A DNA stretch of 64,000 nt from positions 620,001 through 684,000 of the forward strand of contig NZ_LGKG01000001.1 of the NCBI RefSeq assembly GCF_001294335.1. The letters are read 5' to 3'. How positions within the stretch are numbered: the first letter of the stretch is position 1; every line of letters begins with the position of its first letter. The position numbers were made by a program, and so were the translations under genes. The notes beneath the pieces are model-generated. The model saw only the letters and a list, made by a program, of their open reading frames with translations, did no database searches and was not told the origin of the DNA. Positions 8,700 through 19,304 of the stretch are shown in pieces. Origin of the DNA: Streptomyces chattanoogensis. Its GTDB lineage: Bacteria > Actinomycetota > Actinomycetes > Streptomycetales > Streptomycetaceae.

Positions 8700-9881
8700 T
8701 CAGCTCACCTTCAGGCGGAGAATCCGGTCATCGCCCCCATGGGGCCGGCCACGCCCGTCGGTGTTGCTGGTGACCAGCCACAACGAGCCGTCGCCGGCCG
8801 CGACGACGGTGCGCAGCCGCCCGTACTTGCCGTTCAGGAAGGCCTGCGGGGCGGCCACCGGCTTGGTGCCGTTCAGCGCGATCCGCCACAGCCGTTCGCC
8901 GCGCAGCGACGCCATCCAGACGGAGCCCTTGGCGTAGGCGATGCCGCTGGGCGAGGCGTCCTTGGTCTTCCACACCTCCACCGGATCGGTGTACCCGGAG
9001 GCATTGGCGCCGCCCTTGGCCTTGCCCTCGACCTCCGGCCAGCCGTAGTTCCCGCCCGGCTCGATGAGGTTGAGCTCGTCCCAGGTGTCCTGCCCGAACT
9101 CCGAGGCCCACAGCCGCTTCCCGCCGTCCCAGGCCAGCCCCTGCACATTGCGGTGGCCGTAGTCGTAGACCACCGAATCCGCGCGGGGATTGCCGTGCGC
9201 CGGCTCGCCGTCCGGCGTCATCCGCAGGATCTTGCCGCCCAGCGACTCCTTGTCCTGTGCGAGCCCGGTGTCGCCGGTCTCGCCGGTGCCGGCGTACAGC
9301 ATCTTGTCCGGGCCGAACGCGATCCGGCCGCCGTTGTGGATCTGGCCCTTGGGGATGCCCCGCAGAATCGTGTCGGGAGCACCGAGCTGGTCGCCCGCGG
9401 GGCGCTTCTCGTCGTAGATCATGCGGGCGATGCGGTTGTCGGAAGCGGTGGTGAAGTACGCATAGACCTGGTGGTCCGTGCCGAACGCCGAGGACACCGC
9501 GATGCCCAGCAGCCCGCCCTCGCCGCCCGGGTCCACGCCCGGCACCGAGCCCAGCTCCGTGGTCTTCCCGTCGTCCGCCGACACCCGGACGATCTTCCCG
9601 GTGTCGCGGGAGGCGACCAGCAGATCCCCGCCCGGCAGCACCGCCACGCCCCAGGGCGACTTCAGCCCGGTGGTCAGGGTGGAGACCACCTTGACCGAGC
9701 CCTTGGCGGGCGGCGCGGTGCTCGACGGACCGGGGCCCGGCGACGCCGGTGCGCCGGTGCGCCTGCTCTCGGGGGACGCGGAACCGCTCCCGCCGGCGGC
9801 CGGTGCGCCGCCGGAGGAACACCCGGCCGCCAGGAGCAGCGAAGCGGCGGCCAACAGGGCGGTCTGGGTACGGCGTTGCAC
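8700..9881 (-). CDS. PQQ-type glucose/sorbosone dehydrogenase lipoprotein
   Basis: 393 aa from GTG 9881, with GAGAGGA upstream. The N-terminus is a lipoprotein signal peptide ending in the lipobox LLAAGC, followed by a Gly/Ser/Pro-rich linker. The body is a six-bladed beta-propeller of the soluble aldose sugar dehydrogenase family (GSDH): GLLGIAV, NGGRIAFGPDKMLYAGTGE, GGKILRMTPDG, EFGQDTWDELN and GGNYGWPEVEG. Family members oxidise sugars with pyrroloquinoline quinone outside the membrane. PQQ biosynthesis genes are not in the window, so cofactor loading is unproven. It is followed on the same strand by 50 bp to the aldo/keto reductase upstream. Confidence 0.9.
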   Translation of the reverse strand: MQRRTQTALLAAASLLLAAGCSSGGAPAAGGSGSASPESRRTGAPASPGPGPSSTAPPAKGSVKVVSTLTTGLKSPWGVAVLPGGDLLVASRDTGKIVRVSADDGKTTELGSVPGVDPGGEGGLLGIAVSSAFGTDHQVYAYFTTASDNRIARMIYDEKRPAGDQLGAPDTILRGIPKGQIHNGGRIAFGPDKMLYAGTGETGDTGLAQDKESLGGKILRMTPDGEPAHGNPRADSVVYDYGHRNVQGLAWDGGKRLWASEFGQDTWDELNLIEPGGNYGWPEVEGKAKGGANASGYTDPVEVWKTKDASPSGIAYAKGSVWMASLRGERLWRIALNGTKPVAAPQAFLNGKYGRLRTVVAAGDGSLWLVTSNTDGRGRPHGGDDRILRLKVS

Positions 9882-9931
9882 GGTGGGGTCCTCTCGTCGT
9901 CCGGGCGTGGTCAAGAACACCACATGCGGGG

Positions 9932-10966
9932 CTACCAGGACTGCCGGACGGGCGGCAGACCCGCGATCTCCGCCAGGTCCTCCTTGCTCAGCACCAGATC
10001 CGCGGCCTTGGCGTTCTGCGCCGCCCACTGCTCCTTCTTCGTGCCCGGTACGGGAACCACATGGCGGCCCTGGGCCAGCACCCAGGCCAGCGCCACCTGG
10101 CCGGGCGTCGCGCCGTAGCGGGCGCCGATCCGCCGCAGCCCCGCCACCACCGGCTGGTTGGCCGCCATCATCTCGGCGGTGAAGCGGGGATGGCGGGCTC
10201 GGATGTCCTCCGGTTCGAAGCCCTGGCCGGGGGTGAGGGTGCCGGTCAGATAGCCGTTGCCCAGCGGCATCGCCGCCAGGAACCCGACGCCCCGGGACTC
10301 GCACCACGGCAGCAGCTCCTCCAGCGCCTCCGGCGACCACACCGACAGCTCGGCCTGCACGCTGCTGACCGGGAACACCTGCTGGATGCGCTCCAGTTGG
10401 CGCAGCGTGCCGTCGTGCATCCGGGACGGCACGCCGCGCCCGGCGCCCGGCCGGCGGCCGGTACGGGACGCGCGGGTCGGCCGCACCGCCCGCGCGCCCA
10501 CCGCGCACAGCCCCAGCGACCGCACCTTTCCCGCCGCCACCAGCTCCGCCATCGCGCCCCAGGTCTCCTCTATGGGTACTTCGGGGTCGGCGCGGTGCAG
10601 CTGGTAGAGGTCGATGCGGTCGGTCCCCAGCCGGCGCAGCGAGGCGTCGCAGGCGCGTTTGACATAGCCCGGGCGCCCGTTGGCGACGATGTGCTGCTCG
10701 CCGACCAGCAGCCCGCACTTGGTGGAGACGAAGGCGTCCTGACGCCGCTCCCTGAGCGCCCGGCCGACGAGGAGTTCGTTGGTGAAGGGGCCGTACATAT
10801 CGGCGGTGTCCAGCAGGCTGCAGCCCCGGTCGAGCGCGGTGTGCAGGGCCCGCAGTGAGCCCTCACCGCTGCGCTGAGACTCGGTGTATCCCCAGCTCAT
10901 CGGCATACAGCCCAGTCCGACAGCGCCCACCTCGAGGGCCGCCGCACCGATTGTCCTGCGCTCCAC
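9932..10966 (-). CDS. Aldo/keto reductase
   Basis: 344 aa from GTG 10966 with GGAGG upstream. The (alpha/beta)8 AKR signatures are visible: VGLGCMPMSWGY, the active-site segment LLDTADMYG (Asp and Tyr), FVSTKCGL (Lys) and YQLHRADPEVP (His), giving the full Asp-Tyr-Lys-His tetrad. The C-terminus carries the NADPH-binding VPVPGTKK. Residues ~175-195 are unusually Arg/Pro-rich for the family and could be a local compensated frameshift, but the frame stays open and conserved on both sides. The substrate is unknown. It is divergent from the 2-hydroxyacid dehydrogenase. Confidence 0.9.
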   Translation of the reverse strand: MERRTIGAAALEVGAVGLGCMPMSWGYTESQRSGEGSLRALHTALDRGCSLLDTADMYGPFTNELLVGRALRERRQDAFVSTKCGLLVGEQHIVANGRPGYVKRACDASLRRLGTDRIDLYQLHRADPEVPIEETWGAMAELVAAGKVRSLGLCAVGARAVRPTRASRTGRRPGAGRGVPSRMHDGTLRQLERIQQVFPVSSVQAELSVWSPEALEELLPWCESRGVGFLAAMPLGNGYLTGTLTPGQGFEPEDIRARHPRFTAEMMAANQPVVAGLRRIGARYGATPGQVALAWVLAQGRHVVPVPGTKKEQWAAQNAKAADLVLSKEDLAEIAGLPPVRQSW

Positions 10967-11016
10967 CTGGCCGTGCCTCCGTCCCCTCGCCCCCGATCAA
11001 GGGCCGTCACCAAACT

Positions 11017-11036
11017 AACGTCTGAACCAAACGTCT
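11017..11036. promoter_or_regulatory. Direct AACGTCT repeat in divergent promoter region
   Basis: Two AACGTCT heptamers (11017-11023 and 11030-11036) are spaced 13 bp start to start, between the divergent aldo/keto reductase and hydroxyacid dehydrogenase genes. A possible -10 element TAGCCT lies at 11044-11049, seven bases before ATG 11056, consistent with a leaderless transcript. An operator role is a guess. Confidence 0.3.
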
Positions 11037-11055
11037 CTTCGCATAGCCTGCGATC

Positions 11056-12033
11056 ATGACAACAACCCACGGTCCCGCCGGTACCAGGGACGTCTGGCTG
11101 CCCATCCCGCCCGACGAGATCGACGGCCTCCCCGAGGGGTTCCGCTACCTCCACTGGGACGCCGTCCCCGAGTACCCCGGCGACCCCGGGGACTGCGTCT
11201 TCTACGCCGTGCCGTACATGAAGGACGCGGAGGTCTGCCTGCGCCCGCTGCCGCTGATGGGCCGGGTCGAGGCCGTACAGGCCCTGACCGCCGGGATCGA
11301 GCACCTCCTGCCGGGCCTGCCGTCGATGCCCTCCGGCGCCCGGCTGTGCAACGCCCGGGGGCTGCACGACGCCAGCACGGCCGAGCTGGCGCTGACGCTG
11401 ACCCTGGCGGCGCTGCGCGGAATCCCCGACTTCGTACGGGGCCAGGAGGCGGAGGAATGGCGGGCCGGTTTCCAGCCCGCACTTGCGGACAAGTCCGTCC
11501 TCATAGTGGGCTATGGTTCGATCGGCAGTTCCATCGAAGACCGGCTCACGCCTTTTGAGTGCGCGCGGGTGGCGCGCATCGCGCGCACCGCACGTGACAC
11601 TGTGCGCGGCCCTGTGCATCCACTCTCCGCCCTGTCCGCCCTCTTGCCCGACGCGGACGTCGTCATCCTCGCCACTCCGCTCACCGACGAGACCCGTGGC
11701 CTGGTCGGACGCGATTTCCTGGCCCGGATGAAGGACGGCGCACTCCTGGTGAACGTCGCCCGCGGCGCGATCGTCGACACCGCCGCGCTGCTCCCCGAAG
11801 TGACCTCCGGACGGCTGCGCGCGGCACTCGATGTGACCGATCCGGAACCCCTGCCCGCCGGGCATCCGCTGTGGCACGCTCCCGGCGTGCTCATCACTCC
11901 ACACGTCGGTGGCCCCAGTTCTGCCTTCCTGCCCCGTGCGAAGCGGCTTCTGCGGGACCAGCTGACGCTTTTCGCGGCCGGGGAGCCCCTCCGGAACGTG
12001 GTCGCCACCGCCGGCCGAAGCGGTGGCGAGTAG
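11056..12033 (+). CDS. D-isomer-specific 2-hydroxyacid dehydrogenase
   Basis: 325 aa from ATG 11056. The Rossmann motif VGYGSIGSSI is near residue 157, and the catalytic set is present: Arg in LVNVARGAIVD, the Glu in DVTDPEPLPAGHPLW and His in ITPHVGG. The family interconverts 2-hydroxy acids and 2-oxo acids with NAD(P)H. The short catalytic domain without a C-terminal ACT domain separates it from the real serA at 19305. The substrate is not predictable. Confidence 0.9.
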   Translation: MTTTHGPAGTRDVWLPIPPDEIDGLPEGFRYLHWDAVPEYPGDPGDCVFYAVPYMKDAEVCLRPLPLMGRVEAVQALTAGIEHLLPGLPSMPSGARLCNARGLHDASTAELALTLTLAALRGIPDFVRGQEAEEWRAGFQPALADKSVLIVGYGSIGSSIEDRLTPFECARVARIARTARDTVRGPVHPLSALSALLPDADVVILATPLTDETRGLVGRDFLARMKDGALLVNVARGAIVDTAALLPEVTSGRLRAALDVTDPEPLPAGHPLWHAPGVLITPHVGGPSSAFLPRAKRLLRDQLTLFAAGEPLRNVVATAGRSGGE

Positions 12034-12325
12034 CTCTACGGGGCCGTACGACTGCATGCTGTGTTCATCAACTCATGGTCAGTCACGCTGTGTAGAGACC
12101 CTATGTCCCTGAGTGACGGAACTGGTGTATCGTCCGGATCGGGGACGGCGCCGGGAGCTGCGCGGCGCGGTGCGAAGGATCCGGAACTCGAGGGGGGCGA
12201 CGGGCGATGTACGGCCGATGGGCGAATCGCGAGACGCGCGATCCACGAGCGCCCGAGGGAATAGTGCTGGACCTCCAGGTGCGCCGATCGCGACGTCGTC
12301 GCGCACGGGCGAGCGGGAGAGCGCG

Positions 12326-15259
12326 GTGAGCGCCCCCGGGGCGGTGCTCTCCCGGCCGCCGGCTCCCGCCGGCGGCCCGCCGAGCGTGGTACCGCAGATC
12401 GCCCTGGCCGTGATCTGCGGCGGCTATGCCGTCGGCGCCGCCTTCGGCTGGGGATCCCGTGAAGTCGCGCTGTTCATGGGCGACTTCGGCCTCAGCGTCG
12501 CCGCCCTGGTGGCGGCCGTCTCCTGCGGACTGTACGCCCACCGGCACCGCACCGGCCGCTTCCGGCCGGCCTGGATGCTGTTCGCCGCCTCCTCCGCGAT
12601 GGCCGGCCTCGGCAACGGCGTGTGGGGCTGGTACGAAGTCGTTCTGCAGGCCCAGGTGCCCAGCCCTTCCCTCGCCGACTTCTGCTTCCTGCTGTTCGCA
12701 CCGCCGGCCATCGTCGGCCTGCTGGTGCTCGCCAAGAGGCCGGTCACCCGGGCCGGCTGGGTCTGCCTGGGCCTGGACTCCTGGCTGATCGCCGGCTCCC
12801 TGATCACCCTCTCCTGGAGCCTCGCGCTCGCCCACACCACCCACTTCCAGGGCTCCAGCGTCGCCCAGGGCGCCCTGTCGCTGGCCTATCGGCTGCTGGA
12901 CATCGTGCTGGTGAGCATGGTGCTCGCGCTGCACTTCCGGCGCTCCTCGGCGCACCGCTCCGCGGTCAACACCGCCATCGCGGCGCTGGCGTTGACGGTG
13001 CTGTGCGATGCCCTGTTCAGCTCGCCGCTGCTGCGCGACCACTACCGCTCGGGCCAGATCCTGGACGCCGGCTGGTTCGCCGGTTCGCTGCTGCTCGCGT
13101 ACGCCCCCTGGGTCGCCCGCCGTACCCCCGGGGCGGCCGACGACCCCCGGCACGCCGGTGACGACTTCCAGCGCGCCGCCCGCCGCGCCCAGCCGCCCGG
13201 CAGCCGTCCCATCGCGGGCTCGCTCGCCGCCCTGACCCCGTATCTGGCCGCCGCCGTCTGCACGCTGGGCATCCTCACCAACGTCCTGGACGGCCGGCGG
13301 ATCGACAAGGTGGTGCTCTTCACCGGCTGCACGGTCGTCCTCGCACTGGTCGTCCGCCAGGGCATCATGCTGCTCGACAACATCACCCTCACCCAGGAAC
13401 TGGCCCAGAAGGAGAACCACTTCCGCTCCCTGGTGCAGGGCTCCAGCGACGTCATCATGATCGCCGCCCCGACCGGTGTGCTGCGCTATGTGAGCCCCGC
13501 CGCGGCGGGGGTGTACGGCCGCGACGCGGAGGAGCTGATCGGCTCCGAGCTGGCCGCGCTGATCCATCCGGAGGACCTGGGGCGGGTGGTGCACGAGGTC
13601 CGCAGGTTCCTCGCCGCCTCACCGGAGAAGGAGCCGACCACCCGTATCGAATGCCGCTTCCGGGCCGGTTCACGGCGCGTCGGCGGCGACGGCTGGCTGA
13701 ACGTCGAGTCCACCGTCAACCGCCACCACGGCGGCCTGATCTTCAACTCCCGCGATGTCACCGAACGGGTCCGCCTCCAGGCCCAGCTCCAGCACAACGC
13801 CTCCCACGACGCGCTCACCGATCTGCCCAACCGCGCGCTGTTCACCGAACGCGTCAGCCAGGCCGTCAGCGGCCGCCGCGCCAGCGACCACGACACCGCC
13901 GTGCTCTATATCGACCTCGACGGCTTCAAACAGGTCAACGACACCATCGGGCACCAGGCGGGCGACGAGCTCCTGGTGCAGGCCGCCCGCAGGCTCGGCG
14001 AGTCGGTGCGCTCGGGGGACATAGCGGCGCGGCTCGGCGGCGATGAGTTCGCGGCGCTGATCACGGGCGACGGCACCCGCGACCGCGCGCAGCGCGAATT
14101 CCGGGTCCATGAGATCGCCGACCGGCTGCGCATCAAGCTCTCCGAGCCGTACCGCATCGACGGCCGCGACGTCCGCGTCGCGGCCAGCATCGGCGTCGCC
14201 TTCGCCGACCCGGGGGTCAGCCCGTCCGCGCTGCTGCGCAACGCCGATATGGCGATGTACCGCGCCAAGCAGGCCGGCAAGGGCCGGGTGGAGATGTACG
14301 CCCCCCAGATGCAGGCCGAAGTGGTGCAGCGCGCCGAGCTCGCCACCAAGCTGCGTACCGCGCTGCACGAAGGCGAGTTCGCGCTGCTGCACCAGCCCGT
14401 GGTGGAGCTGGCCAGCGGAAAGATCACCGCGGTCGCCGCGCACGCCCGCTGGCGCTCCGCCGAGGGCATCCTGTTCACCCCCCAGGAGTTCCTGCGGGTC
14501 GGCGACCGCGGCCGGCGCACGGAGGACGGCGAGCGGGCCGCGGAGCTGAGTCGCTGGCAGCTGGAGGAGGCGGTCGAGCAGGCCGCGGCGCGGCACCGCG
14601 CGGGCCATCCCGTCCCGGTCGCCGTCCGGCTCTCCGCCCGGCGCCTCCTGGACCGCGGACTGCCCCCCAAGACCGTCGAAACGCTGCTCACCCGGCATGA
14701 CCTGCCCTCGGGTTCGCTCGTCCTGGAATTGGCCGAAAGTGACCCCCGCGTCCCCTTGGACGAGCTCGAACGCCGACTCGTGGCGCTGCGCCGCCTCGGC
14801 GTACGGATCGCCCTGGACGGCTTCGGCAGCGGGTACGCCGCCATGGCGCTGCGCCGGCTTCCGGTGGATGTGCTGCGGCTGGACCGCGGCCTGATCGACG
14901 GCATCGTGGAGTCCCCTCGGCTGCACAAGATCACCTCCGGGCTGCTGAGGATCGCCGCGGACCTGGGCATGTACTCCGTCGCGGACGGCGTCGATCTGCC
15001 CGAGCAGGTCCTGGCGCTGTGCGCCATGGGCTGCACCCACGGCCAGGGCCTGGCCTTCTCCGGTCCGCTGGACGAACCCCGGTTGCGCCGCGCCCTGAAC
15101 CGCGGTGCGTACCCGGTGCCCGATCTCGCCGGGGACGGCCGCACGGTGGTGCTCAGCGGCAGCGGCCTGCCCGTCCCGAGGGGCGGTGCGGCGGGCCCGG
15201 ATTCGCTCGGGCATCCGCCATTGCGCTCAAATAGTGAGACCTCCGTCCCACCCACTTGA
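12326..15259 (+). CDS. Membrane PAS-GGDEF-EAL protein with degenerate EAL domain
   Basis: 977 aa from GTG 12326, chosen for GGGAGA six bases upstream; in-frame upstream starts exist. The N-terminal ~370 residues hold about eight to nine transmembrane helices. A PAS domain follows (ENHFRSLVQGSSDVIMIAAP), then a GGDEF domain with an intact active site (RLGGDEFAAL) and the inhibitory-site motif RSGD five residues before it. The C-terminal EAL domain is degenerate: the signature reads AAHARW instead of an ExL motif, DDFGTG reads DGFGSG, and the VAEGVE-type motif reads VADGVD. Prediction: a membrane-bound diguanylate cyclase with a catalytically dead EAL that may only bind nucleotide. It lies directly upstream of the ilvBNC leader, as in other Streptomyces. 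Confidence 0.92.
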   Translation: MSAPGAVLSRPPAPAGGPPSVVPQIALAVICGGYAVGAAFGWGSREVALFMGDFGLSVAALVAAVSCGLYAHRHRTGRFRPAWMLFAASSAMAGLGNGVWGWYEVVLQAQVPSPSLADFCFLLFAPPAIVGLLVLAKRPVTRAGWVCLGLDSWLIAGSLITLSWSLALAHTTHFQGSSVAQGALSLAYRLLDIVLVSMVLALHFRRSSAHRSAVNTAIAALALTVLCDALFSSPLLRDHYRSGQILDAGWFAGSLLLAYAPWVARRTPGAADDPRHAGDDFQRAARRAQPPGSRPIAGSLAALTPYLAAAVCTLGILTNVLDGRRIDKVVLFTGCTVVLALVVRQGIMLLDNITLTQELAQKENHFRSLVQGSSDVIMIAAPTGVLRYVSPAAAGVYGRDAEELIGSELAALIHPEDLGRVVHEVRRFLAASPEKEPTTRIECRFRAGSRRVGGDGWLNVESTVNRHHGGLIFNSRDVTERVRLQAQLQHNASHDALTDLPNRALFTERVSQAVSGRRASDHDTAVLYIDLDGFKQVNDTIGHQAGDELLVQAARRLGESVRSGDIAARLGGDEFAALITGDGTRDRAQREFRVHEIADRLRIKLSEPYRIDGRDVRVAASIGVAFADPGVSPSALLRNADMAMYRAKQAGKGRVEMYAPQMQAEVVQRAELATKLRTALHEGEFALLHQPVVELASGKITAVAAHARWRSAEGILFTPQEFLRVGDRGRRTEDGERAAELSRWQLEEAVEQAAARHRAGHPVPVAVRLSARRLLDRGLPPKTVETLLTRHDLPSGSLVLELAESDPRVPLDELERRLVALRRLGVRIALDGFGSGYAAMALRRLPVDVLRLDRGLIDGIVESPRLHKITSGLLRIAADLGMYSVADGVDLPEQVLALCAMGCTHGQGLAFSGPLDEPRLRRALNRGAYPVPDLAGDGRTVVLSGSGLPVPRGGAAGPDSLGHPPLRSNSETSVPPT

Positions 15260-15292
15260 CACTCGGTGCACGGCGGGGGGAGGGTCAGTGCC

Positions 15293-15334
15293 ATGCGCAC
15301 CCGAATTCTCGTACTTGGAAAGCGCGTCGGCTGA
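15293..15334 (+). CDS. ilvB leader peptide (13 aa, Ile-Leu-Val-Leu run)
   Basis: A 13-codon reading frame, MRTRILVLGKRVG, starts at ATG 15293 behind a purine-rich GGGAGG stretch. Four consecutive codons encode Ile-Leu-Val-Leu, using ATT, GTA and CTT that are rare in this high-GC genome, as expected for control codons sensing all three branched-chain aminoacyl-tRNAs. The frame ends inside the left arm of a long stem, followed by a terminator-like hairpin and six Ts 132 bp before ilvB. This is the classical layout of a transcription attenuator. Confidence 0.8.
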   Translation: MRTRILVLGKRVG

Positions 15335-15375
15335 AGCCAGGGCTGAAGATGCCCAGCGAACCGCTCCGACGCGCT
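15321..15375 (+). promoter_or_regulatory. Long-range stem of the ilvB attenuator
   Basis: AGCGCGTCGG (15321-15330, the last codons of the leader peptide) is an exact reverse complement of CCGACGCGCT (15366-15375). A ribosome stalled on the upstream Ile/Leu/Val codons would leave this arm free to pair, while one at the leader stop would cover it. The pairing could therefore be the switching element, but which stem is the antiterminator needs folding to decide. Confidence 0.55.
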
Positions 15376-15409
15376 CCCCTCGCTTGCCACTAGGCACGGG
15401 GGGTTTTTT
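15376..15409 (+). terminator. Attenuator terminator before ilvB
   Basis: A GC-rich imperfect hairpin (arms 15376-15388 and 15393-15403, loop ACTA, stem core TGCC/GGCA and CCCC/GGGG) is followed directly by TTTTTT at 15404-15409. It lies downstream of the leader peptide and 57 bp before ilvB, so it is a conditional rather than an end-of-gene terminator. Confidence 0.75.
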
Positions 15410-15465
15410 GTTGCACAGCGACCTCACAAATCCGTCAAAACCCTCAGCTTCGAGAAGAGACGCAG

Positions 15466-17325
15466 ATGACCGAGCAGGCCTCCGGGGCCCACCATCCGCA
15501 GCCGCGGGCCCGTAACGCCGGCGGATCGCAGCAGCCCGCCACCGTCGAGCACGTCACGGGTGCGCAGTCCCTCATCCGTGCGCTCGAGGAGGTCGGGGCC
15601 GACACCGTGTTCGGCATTCCCGGCGGTGCGATCCTGCCTGCGTACGACCCGATGATGGACTCCTCGAAGGTCCGGCACGTCCTGGTCCGCCACGAGCAGG
15701 GCGCCGGACACGCCGCAACGGGATACGCACAGGCCACCGGCAAGGTCGGCGTGTGCATGGCGACTTCGGGCCCGGGTGCCACCAATCTCGTCACCCCGAT
15801 CGCCGACGCGCACATGGACTCCGTCCCGCTGGTCGCGATCACCGGTCAGGTCGCGTCCAAGGCGATCGGTACGGACGCCTTCCAGGAGGCGGACATCTGC
15901 GGCATCACGATGCCGATCACCAAGCACAACTTCCTGGTCACCGACCCGGCCGACATCCCCAAGACGATCGCCGAGGCGTTCCACATCGCCTCCACCGGCC
16001 GCCCCGGCCCGGTCCTGGTCGACATCGCCAAGGACGCCCTCCAGGCGCGGACCACCTTCAGCTGGCCGCCGCACACGGACCTGCCCGGCTACCGCCCGGT
16101 CACCAAGCCGCACGCCAAGCAGATCCGCGAGGCCGCCCGGCTGATCGTCGAGTCCAAGCGCCCGGTGCTCTACGTCGGCGGCGGCGTGCTCAAGGCCGGC
16201 GCCACCGCCGAGCTGAAGGTGCTCGCCGAGCTGACCGGCGCGCCCGTCACCACCACCCTGATGGCGCTGGGCGCCTTCCCCGACAGCCACCCGCAGCACG
16301 TCGGCATGCCCGGTATGCACGGCTCGGTCACGGCGGTGACCGCACTGCAGAAGTCCGACCTGCTGATCACCCTCGGCGCCCGCTTCGACGACCGCGTCAC
16401 CGGCAAGCTCGACTCCTTCGCCCCCTACGCCAAGGTTGTGCACGCCGACATCGACCCGGCGGAGATCGGCAAGAACCGCGCCGCGGACGTGCCGATCGTC
16501 GGTGACGCCCGCGAGGTCATCGCCGATCTGATCGTCGCCGTCCAGGCCGAGCACGACGCCGGCCACCAGGGCGACTACAGCACCTGGTGGAAGGACCTCA
16601 ACCGCTGGCGCGACACCTACCCGCTGGGCTACGAGCAGCCGGACGACGGCAGCCTCGCCCCGCAGCAGGTCATCGAGCGGATCGGGCAGCTCGCCCCGGC
16701 CGACACCATCTACGCCGCGGGCGTCGGCCAGCACCAGATGTGGGCCGCCCACTTCATCGACTACGAGAAGCCCGCCACCTGGCTGAACTCCGGCGGCGCC
16801 GGGACCATGGGCTACGCCGTGCCCGCCGCGATGGGCGCCAAGGCCGGACAGCCCGGCCGTACGGTCTGGGCGATCGACGGCGACGGCTGTTTCCAGATGA
16901 CCAATCAGGAGCTGGTCACCTGCGCGCTGAACAACATCCCGATCAAGGTCGCGATCATCAACAACGGCGCGCTGGGCATGGTCCGCCAGTGGCAGACCCT
17001 GTTCTACAACCAGCGGTACTCCAACACCGTGCTGCACTCCGGCCCCGAGGCCGACGGCAAGCAGCCGTCCGCCGGCACCCGCATCCCGGACTTCGTCAAG
17101 CTGTCCGAGGCGATGGGCTGTGTCGCGATGCGCTGTGAGAGCCCGGACGAGCTGGACGCGGTCATCGCCAAGGCCAATGCCATCAACGACCGCCCGGTCG
17201 TGGTGGACTTCATCGTGCACGAGGACGCCCAGGTGTGGCCGATGGTCGCGGCCGGCACCTCCAACGACGAGGTCATGGCCGCCCGGGGCGTGCGTCCCGA
17301 CTTCGGCGACAGCGAAGACGACTGA
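15466..17325 (+). CDS. ilvB: Acetolactate synthase large subunit
   Basis: 619 aa from ATG 15466, preceded by GAAGAGACGCAG. This is the thiamine-diphosphate- and FAD-dependent acetohydroxyacid synthase catalytic subunit, making acetolactate and acetohydroxybutyrate for Val/Leu and Ile. The catalytic Glu is in [15 protein letters not shown]; the TPP motif [12 protein letters not shown] runs to [15 protein letters not shown]. Length and full conservation indicate an intact enzyme. It heads ilvB-ilvN-ilvC and is preceded by the leader-peptide attenuator, so it is probably regulated by charged Ile/Leu/Val tRNAs; the next protein is its feedback subunit. Confidence 0.98.
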   Translation: MTEQASGAHHPQPRARNAGGSQQPATVEHVTGAQSLIRALEEVGADTVFGIPGGAILPAYDPMMDSSKVRHVLVRHEQGAGHAATGYAQATGKVGVCMATSGPGATNLVTPIADAHMDSVPLVAITGQVASKAIGTDAFQEADICGITMPITKHNFLVTDPADIPKTIAEAFHIASTGRPGPVLVDIAKDALQARTTFSWPPHTDLPGYRPVTKPHAKQIREAARLIVESKRPVLYVGGGVLKAGATAELKVLAELTGAPVTTTLMALGAFPDSHPQHVGMPGMHGSVTAVTALQKSDLLITLGARFDDRVTGKLDSFAPYAKVVHADIDPAEIGKNRAADVPIVGDAREVIADLIVAVQAEHDAGHQGDYSTWWKDLNRWRDTYPLGYEQPDDGSLAPQQVIERIGQLAPADTIYAAGVGQHQMWAAHFIDYEKPATWLNSGGAGTMGYAVPAAMGAKAGQPGRTVWAIDGDGCFQMTNQELVTCALNNIPIKVAIINNGALGMVRQWQTLFYNQRYSNTVLHSGPEADGKQPSAGTRIPDFVKLSEAMGCVAMRCESPDELDAVIAKANAINDRPVVVDFIVHEDAQVWPMVAAGTSNDEVMAARGVRPDFGDSEDD

Positions 17326-17366
17326 GCCCAGGACGACACGGACGCACGGAAGAAGAGAGAAGACGA

Positions 17367-19023
<1,657 letters not shown>

Positions 19024-19033
19024 GCCCGAGGAC

Positions 19034-19063
19034 AAGGGGTCGCGGCGCAGGCCGCGGCCCCTT
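19034..19063 (+). terminator. Terminator of the ilvBNC operon
   Basis: A 12-bp stem (19034-19045 with 19052-19063, one G-T pair) closes a 6-nt loop directly after the ilvC stop. It lacks a long T-run, as is common in Streptomyces. Confidence 0.65.
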
Positions 19064-19304
19064 CGTCCATCCCCGGAGCGGCCCCTGCGCAAGGACGGCG
19101 GTGCCGCATTGTCCACCGCGTAGAACCCCGCACGGGTGACCTTTCCGCTTCGGCGCAGGCTGCGTCCCCCAGCGCCACTACACTCAAACCCAACAAGCGC
19201 GTCAGGCTCACAACGTCGTGCGTCTTCCACGCGGCTTTCCCCCTTCACCGCCTTCGGCCGTCGGGACGGCCGTCCGCGAAGGACTAGTGAGGACTGAAGA
19301 CCAC

